Positions 1 through 4,900 of a DNA stretch of 7,294 nucleotides are shown here, piece after piece (the stretch's first letter is position 1; each line of letters begins with the position of its first letter). The DNA lies in the NCBI GenBank assembly GCA_937981305.1, contig CALJPB010000355.1:1-7294 (forward strand), read 5' to 3'. The notes under the pieces were generated by a model, which made no database searches, had not been told where the DNA came from, and saw only the letters and a list, made by a program, of their open reading frames with translations. This DNA is from an uncultured Selenomonas sp. (GTDB taxonomy: Bacteria > Bacillota > Negativicutes > Selenomonadales > Selenomonadaceae). A program made the translations under genes and the position numbers.

Positions 1-16
1 GTCCCCCGCTTTTTTG
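1..16 (+). terminator. Possible right half of an upstream intrinsic terminator (cut by window edge)
   Basis: The window opens with a GC-rich block, GTCCCCCGC, followed directly by six T residues. This is what the 3' arm plus U-tract of a rho-independent terminator looks like. The matching 5' arm would lie left of position 1, so the hairpin cannot be confirmed. If real, it ends a plus-strand gene outside the window and isolates the symporter gene from it. The same bases can also be read as a short minus-strand frame open to the window edge, so the call is tentative. Confidence 0.3.
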
Positions 17-155
17 GAATCACTGATAAGGTGCTTCCCTTGTCCCTGAAACTTACTACTACTCATATTTTACACTCTTTTTAGAGAGAAGTAAAGGAAG
101 CAGGATATAAAAGTACCTGAATGATTCTCCTTATAAAAGAATACAGGAATGCAAT
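17..155. other. AT-rich intergenic region upstream of the symporter
   Basis: I see no gene I can support here. A short inverted repeat, ATTCT (124-128) and AGAAT (138-142) around a 9-base loop, lies 13 bases upstream of the -35 box of the symporter promoter. Its position would suit an operator, but five-base arms are expected by chance in AT-rich DNA. Confidence 0.4.
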
Positions 156-185
156 TTGACAAACAAAACGCTTTTCTATTATGAT
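156..185 (+). promoter_or_regulatory. Sigma-70/sigma-A promoter of the symporter gene
   Basis: A perfect -35 box TTGACA (156-161) is followed by an 18-base spacer and a -10 box TATGAT (180-185, five of six consensus bases). Transcription would start near 191-193, giving a short leader of about 25 bases before the ATG at 217. The -10 box overlaps an in-frame ATGATG at 181-186. Those upstream ATGs would therefore not be in the transcript, which supports the downstream start. Confidence 0.8.
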
Positions 186-203
186 GAAGCATATTCTTTT
201 TGG

Positions 204-212
204 AAAGGGTGG
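204..212 (+). promoter_or_regulatory. Ribosome binding site of the symporter gene
   Basis: The purine-rich AAAGGGTGG contains AGGG (206-209), seven bases before the ATG at 217, and an imperfect AGGAGG-like core (GGGTGG). No comparable site precedes the in-frame ATG at 181, so this site together with the promoter decides the start. Confidence 0.65.
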
Positions 213-216
213 TTTT

Positions 217-1650
217 ATGGACTTCCTCAATTCTCTTGTCGGCTCGATCAACGACTTCCTGTGGACTTATATCATCATCGTGGTACTCGTTGGATCGGGT
301 CTCTGGTTCACGCTCTCGACGGGGCTCGTCCAGCTACGCGCACTGCCCGAGATGGTGCGCCTGCTCGCGGGCGATCTCGGACGGCGGCCGAGCGGACGCA
401 AGGCGATCTCCTCGTTTCAGGCGTTCTGCGTCAGTACCGCCTCGCGCGTCGGTGTTGGTAATATCGCGGGCGTTGCGATTGCCATTGTGACGGGCGGTCC
501 CGGGGCTGTGTTCTGGATGTGGGTTATCGCCTTCATTGGGACGGCAACGGGCTTCGTTGAGAGTACGCTCGCGCAGATCTACAAGATTCCGCGCGGACAC
601 GGACTCTTTCACGGCGGACCTGCGTACTACATCCAGAACGCACTTGGGCAGCCTGCGGTCGCAAAATTCTTTGCCGTGCTCATCTCGGTCACGTTCGGTC
701 TCATCTATGTCTCGGTGCAGGCAAACACGATTGCCCTCTCAATGGAGAAGGCGTTCGGCATTGATACCTACCTCATGGGCGGCGTGCTCGCCGTGCTCGC
801 GGGTGTGGTCATCTTCGGCGGCATCCAGCGCGTTGCAACGTTCTCCGCATTGCTCGTGCCGATCATGGCGGGCATCTATCTCCTCATCGCATTCATCATC
901 ATCCTCATGCACATCGACCAAGTGCCCGCGATGTTTGCGCTCATCCTGCATGATGCGTTCAGTCCGCAGGCAGCGGTCGGCGGCGGCATCGGCACTGCGA
1001 TTCTCACGGGTATCCGCCGCGGACTCTTCTCGAATGAGGCGGGCGAGGGCTCGATCCCGAATGCGGCGGCGACGGCGAACGTCACGCACCCCGTCAAACA
1101 GGGGCTCGTGCAGGCGTTCGGTGTCTATGTCGATACATGGATCGTCTGCTCGGCAACGGCATTCATCGTGCTCCTCACGGGGCAGTATACGATCGGCGGC
1201 GATACGACGGGCATCGCACTCGCACAGGACTCGCTCGCAAGCGTCTTTGGACCGTGGGCATCCAGTCTCCTCGCCGTACTCATCTTCCTCTTTGCGTTCA
1301 GCTCCGTCGTCGGCAACTACTACTACGGCGAGATCAACATCCACTTCATCACGGAGAACACGAAGCCCGCGCTCTTTGCCTACCGCCTCGCCGTCGTCGC
1401 GATGGTATTCTTCGGCTGTGTGGCGGCATTCGGACTCGTGTGGAACCTCGCCGACCTCTTCATGGCGATGATCTGCCTCACGAACCTCTACGCCATTGCG
1501 CGCCTCGCACCGATTGCACGCATCGCACTTGCGGACTACTTCGCACAGAAGGCGGCGGGCAAGAACCCCGTATTCGATCCCTCCATCATGCCCGACCAGC
1601 ACGGCATCATGGGATGGGACGAGGAGCAGCTCCGTGCACAAAAACACTGA
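217..1650 (+). CDS. Sodium:alanine symporter family (AGCS) amino-acid carrier
   Basis: This is a complete 477-residue inner-membrane transporter of the AGCS family (TC 2.A.25), which imports small neutral amino acids such as alanine, glycine or glutamine with Na+ (or H+). The family signature GGPGAVFWMWVIAFIG is at residues 93-108. Other conserved family stretches are SRVGVGNIAGVA (76-87), the FSNEAGEGSIPNAAATA loop (271-287) and GNYYYGE (366-372). About 11 hydrophobic helices can be read, the first around residues 12-34. The polar C-terminal tail (GKNPVFDPS from 448) and the length fit the family. I chose ATG 217, not the in-frame ATG at 181, because 181 lies inside the -10 box, 217 has a ribosome site, and MDFLNSLVGSIN is a typical family N-terminus. 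The gene is monocistronic: own promoter, and a terminator 37 bases after the stop. The exact substrate cannot be read from sequence; alsT/agcS-type names would fit, but I assign none. Confidence 0.95.
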   Translation: MDFLNSLVGSINDFLWTYIIIVVLVGSGLWFTLSTGLVQLRALPEMVRLLAGDLGRRPSGRKAISSFQAFCVSTASRVGVGNIAGVAIAIVTGGPGAVFWMWVIAFIGTATGFVESTLAQIYKIPRGHGLFHGGPAYYIQNALGQPAVAKFFAVLISVTFGLIYVSVQANTIALSMEKAFGIDTYLMGGVLAVLAGVVIFGGIQRVATFSALLVPIMAGIYLLIAFIIILMHIDQVPAMFALILHDAFSPQAAVGGGIGTAILTGIRRGLFSNEAGEGSIPNAAATANVTHPVKQGLVQAFGVYVDTWIVCSATAFIVLLTGQYTIGGDTTGIALAQDSLASVFGPWASSLLAVLIFLFAFSSVVGNYYYGEINIHFITENTKPALFAYRLAVVAMVFFGCVAAFGLVWNLADLFMAMICLTNLYAIARLAPIARIALADYFAQKAAGKNPVFDPSIMPDQHGIMGWDEEQLRAQKH

Positions 1651-1686
1651 TGTGAGATAATTTTATTAACAAGTAAATATAGAAGC

Positions 1687-1730
1687 ATACGTTGCAGAGA
1701 TGAAAAATCTGCAACGTATTTTTATTTTTT
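1687..1730 (+). terminator. Intrinsic terminator after the symporter gene
   Basis: A perfect 12-bp stem pairs ATACGTTGCAGA (1687-1698) with TCTGCAACGTAT (1708-1719) around a 9-base A-rich loop. It is followed by a T-rich tract (TTTTATTTTTT, 1719-1730 with one interruption). It lies 37 bases after the TGA of the symporter and separates it from the repeat-protein gene. Confidence 0.9.
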
Positions 1731-1762
1731 ATGGTTTGAGTATTCCAATTTATGACAAGCTA

Positions 1763-1771
1763 TGGTAGAAT
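1763..1771 (+). promoter_or_regulatory. Candidate extended -10 promoter of the repeat-protein gene
   Basis: TGGTAGAAT reads as an extended -10 element: a TG dinucleotide (1763-1764), one base, then TAGAAT (1766-1771, five of six consensus bases). The -35 candidate 17 bases upstream, TTCCAA (1743-1748), is poor, which an extended -10 can tolerate. The start would fall near 1778, giving a leader of about 58 bases. A small inverted repeat AATTG-TCC-CAATT (1769-1781) overlaps the predicted start and could be an operator, but its short arms make that speculative. I saw no better promoter between the terminator and the gene. Confidence 0.45.
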
Positions 1772-1821
1772 TGTCCCAATTAAAAAATAGAAGTGATATG
1801 TTTTACAGTTTAGGTAAATTT

Positions 1822-1827
1822 AGGAGG
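1822..1827 (+). promoter_or_regulatory. Shine-Dalgarno selecting a TTG start
   Basis: A full consensus AGGAGG lies eight bases before TTG 1836, which is ideal spacing. The first in-frame ATG, at 1848, would be 20 bases away. The site therefore favours the TTG and adds MFKE in front of MKSRR. A TTTAGG copy occurs ten bases upstream (1809-1814), but it has no start codon at useful spacing. Confidence 0.8.
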
Positions 1828-1835
1828 CGAACTGT

Positions 1836-1931
1836 TTGTTCAAAGAAATGAAATCACGTCGTCTGGCTCTGCTCGTTGCGATTGCACTCGGTGGAGGCGG
1901 ATTCCTTTCGTCTGCGCAGAGTGTATCTGCG
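1836..1931 (+). other. Sec signal peptide of the repeat protein
   Basis: Residues 1-32 have a basic n-region (MFKEMKSRR), a hydrophobic core (LALLVAIALGGGGFL) and a polar c-region ending VSA. Cleavage by signal peptidase I after Ala32 (VSA before AD) or Ala33 is plausible. No lipobox cysteine is present, so it is not a lipoprotein signal. The n-region is short, unlike the extended signals of some large autotransporters. Confidence 0.85.
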
Positions 1932-4900
1932 GCGGATGTGACGGGAAACAATGTGACGATAGACGATACACAGGCACCAAGCAATAACGCCAAACATCCC
2001 GGAGGCGGAGCCGCTTTCGGTACAGCCGCAGGTTTTATCAAGGACGAGCATGACAACGGCAACGTGAAAGACAACACGCTGACCTTCAAAAACCTGTCTT
2101 ATGACAAGCAGCTGTATGGCGGTCTCACGTTCGGCACGGGAAATGTGACGGGCAACAAGGTGGTCGTCAATCAGGCAACCTCACCGCACCAGTCAATCTC
2201 TGACGGGATATTCGGTGGCAGTGCAAATGGCGGCGGCAATGTCGAGTACAATCATGCCACATTCAACGGCAATCATCTCAACGGCGACTTGGTCGGCGGT
2301 ATGGCGACTGATGGCGGCACAGGAACCGTCAAGAAAAACACGGCGACGCTCAAGGGCGGCAACGTGCATGGAAGTATCTACGGCGGCACGACAGGCAATC
2401 AGGCGAACGGTGACGTGCTCGAGAACGAAGTGCTCATCGAAGGCGGCAGCGTCACAGGCACAGGAAATGTCTACGGTGGCTATACCGATGAGAACAGCAA
2501 TGTGAAAGGCAACATCGTCACCATCAAGGGCGGCGTCCTGAACGGGATCTACGGTGGCTATTCCAGCGGCACGGGAGAAGTATCGGGCAACACCGTCAAC
2601 CTCGGCGACGGCACGAGCGCCATGGCAGCGGGCTACGCCATCAACGGCACGATTTATGGCGGTCGCAACGATAGTCACCCTGACAAAGTGTCGAACAACA
2701 CGCTGAATGTCAATGCAAATGCCGTAGCCTATAACATCAAGAACTTCGAGACGATCAACTTCAACTTCAATGCCCATATGAATACGAGCAACCCGCTGCT
2801 CAAGCTGACGGATTCGAACCGTACAAAGATCAAAAACCTCGATCAGCTCCATATGAACCGCGAATGGCTCGGCTCCGGCACTCTGATCGAGAATGCCAAT
2901 GGCATCGACATTGAGTCGTACACCTCGAAGCTCGGGCGGACGGGAGAAAAGACGGAAACCATCATTGATAAGGATGGAACGACCAAGATCAGCTATAAGG
3001 GCTACCGATTCAAGGGGGCACGTGCACCGCAGACAGAAGGGACGGATATCTGGGGCGGCCGCTCCGTGCTTGGCAATACAACGACAGATAATGAAATCAC
3101 GCTGAGCGGTAATCATACTGGAAAAAAAGCCTATGGTGGTTGGACGAGCGGCACAGGCTCAACCGCGACGGGGGAAAATGCGCAGAACCACAGCATAGGG
3201 AATAAGATCACGCTTACGGGCGCAACCAGTGAAGTGCATCACATGACCGGCGGCGCGACGAATATCGTGGGCGGCAAAGCGACGGGCAACCATGCCATAT
3301 TGTCGGAGGGCAGAGTCACAGGCAATCTCACAGGCGGCAGCGCGACCAATGGAGAAGTCTCGGACAACACCGTTGAAATCAACGGCGGCAGAGTGGATTT
3401 TCTAACCTATGGCGGTGTAACGGGCGGCACGGGTACAGCAAAGAACAACAAAGTCACACTTACGAACGGTACGGTGCACAGTGACATCTACGGTGGTGTC
3501 GCTGCATCCGGGAATGCTGAAGGAAACATTGTCAACATCAAGGGCGGGTCAGCGGCGAATCACGATGTCTACGGCGGTTTCTCAACGAATGGTGATGCGA
3601 CGGGAAACACCGTCACCATCACGGGCGGCTCTGTCCGTAACGTAGACGGTGGACGTTCGCTTGGCGGAAACGCGACGGGCAATACCGTCAATATCGGCAG
3701 CACGGACGCCGCCTTTGCGGGGAGCATCACAGGCATCATCAACGGTGGCAGCGGTACCACCTATGGCAACGACTACCGTACGGGCAATAAACTGAATGTC
3801 TACGGTAACGCAACAGCCACGAATATCAAAAACTTCGCCGAGCTCAACTTCCACTTCAACGCACACGTGATGCAGACCACCTCCTTCCTGACCCTAAGCG
3901 ATACGAACGGCACGGAGATTCAGAGCCTCGGCGACATCAATGTAACTGGTACGCACGGGCGCAAGGGCACGCTCCTCAAGAATACGCACGGCATCACCAT
4001 CACGGACACTCAGCATCGTCTTGTCAAGACGACGGGTAACAAGGAACTCGTCCTTGCAAAGTCTTTAGACAATCAGCGCATTGACTACGAGGGCTATGCC
4101 TTCGCGCATCAGACCGCACCGACGACCGTTCAAAACGGCCCTGATAAATACACATGGGGCGGACGCTCTGTCGGCGGCAATTCGACGCATGACAATGAGA
4201 TTACCGTGAACAGCGACAGTCATACGAACGTGTACGGCGGCTGGACAAGCGGCACGGGCTCGGATGTTCCTGCAGATCAGCAGAAGAACAGTGCGTTGAA
4301 CAAAATCAAAGTGAGCGGTGCCGCAAATATCACGGGCACAGTTTACGGCGGCTTCACCGATGTGACGGGCGGCAAGGCGACGGGCAACACCGTCACCGTT
4401 GAGAAAAACCTCAACGCAGACATCATTGGCGGCAAGGCTGCGGCTGAGGCATCGGGCAATACCGTGAATGTTACCAATGCCACGGTCAAGTCCGTCACGG
4501 GCGGCGAAGGAACGACGACAACGGACAACACTGTCAATCTCAACGGCGCAACTGTCAATGGCGCAGTCAAGGGCGGCACGGTGGCAAACGGCACGGATAA
4601 CACGCTGAATGTCAAGGGCATGAACACGGCGCAGAGCGTTGAGGGCTTCCAGACGATGAGCTTCGACACGACTGACGTTGCTGCGAATAGAACGATGCTG
4701 AACGTCACGGGCGGCACACAGACCAAGGTCAACTGGAACACGCTGACGGCGGGCGGCAACGGACGCAACATTACTCTGATGCGGAACAATAACGGCATCG
4801 ACTTCGGCGGCACATACACTGTCGGCGCGGTGAAGTCCGGACTGAGCGCAGATAAAAAAAGCGAGACGAATATCAGCGTCTCGTCGGATCAGAAAGCGAT

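Noticed and set aside
1..66. Short minus-strand frame starting MSSSKFQGQG and open to the window edge
   Set aside because: Only 22 codons are visible, the ribosome site is weak, the codon use does not resemble the real genes, and the 5'-most bases look like a terminator half. I kept it as an open question, not as a gene.
181..216. Twelve-residue N-terminal extension of the symporter from ATG 181
   Set aside because: The ATG lies inside the -10 box and lacks a ribosome site, while ATG 217 has one and gives the usual family N-terminus.
1731..1835. Riboswitch or structured leader before the repeat gene
   Set aside because: Only about 58 bases of leader are available after the candidate promoter, and I saw no stable stem or terminator/antiterminator pair beyond a 5-bp inverted repeat.
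2193..3116. A 307-codon minus-strand frame (and a 302-codon one at 739-1647)
   Set aside because: Both are antisense shadows, one of the first repeat module and one of the symporter. The translations have low-complexity charged or Ala/Val-rich composition and no recognisable domain.
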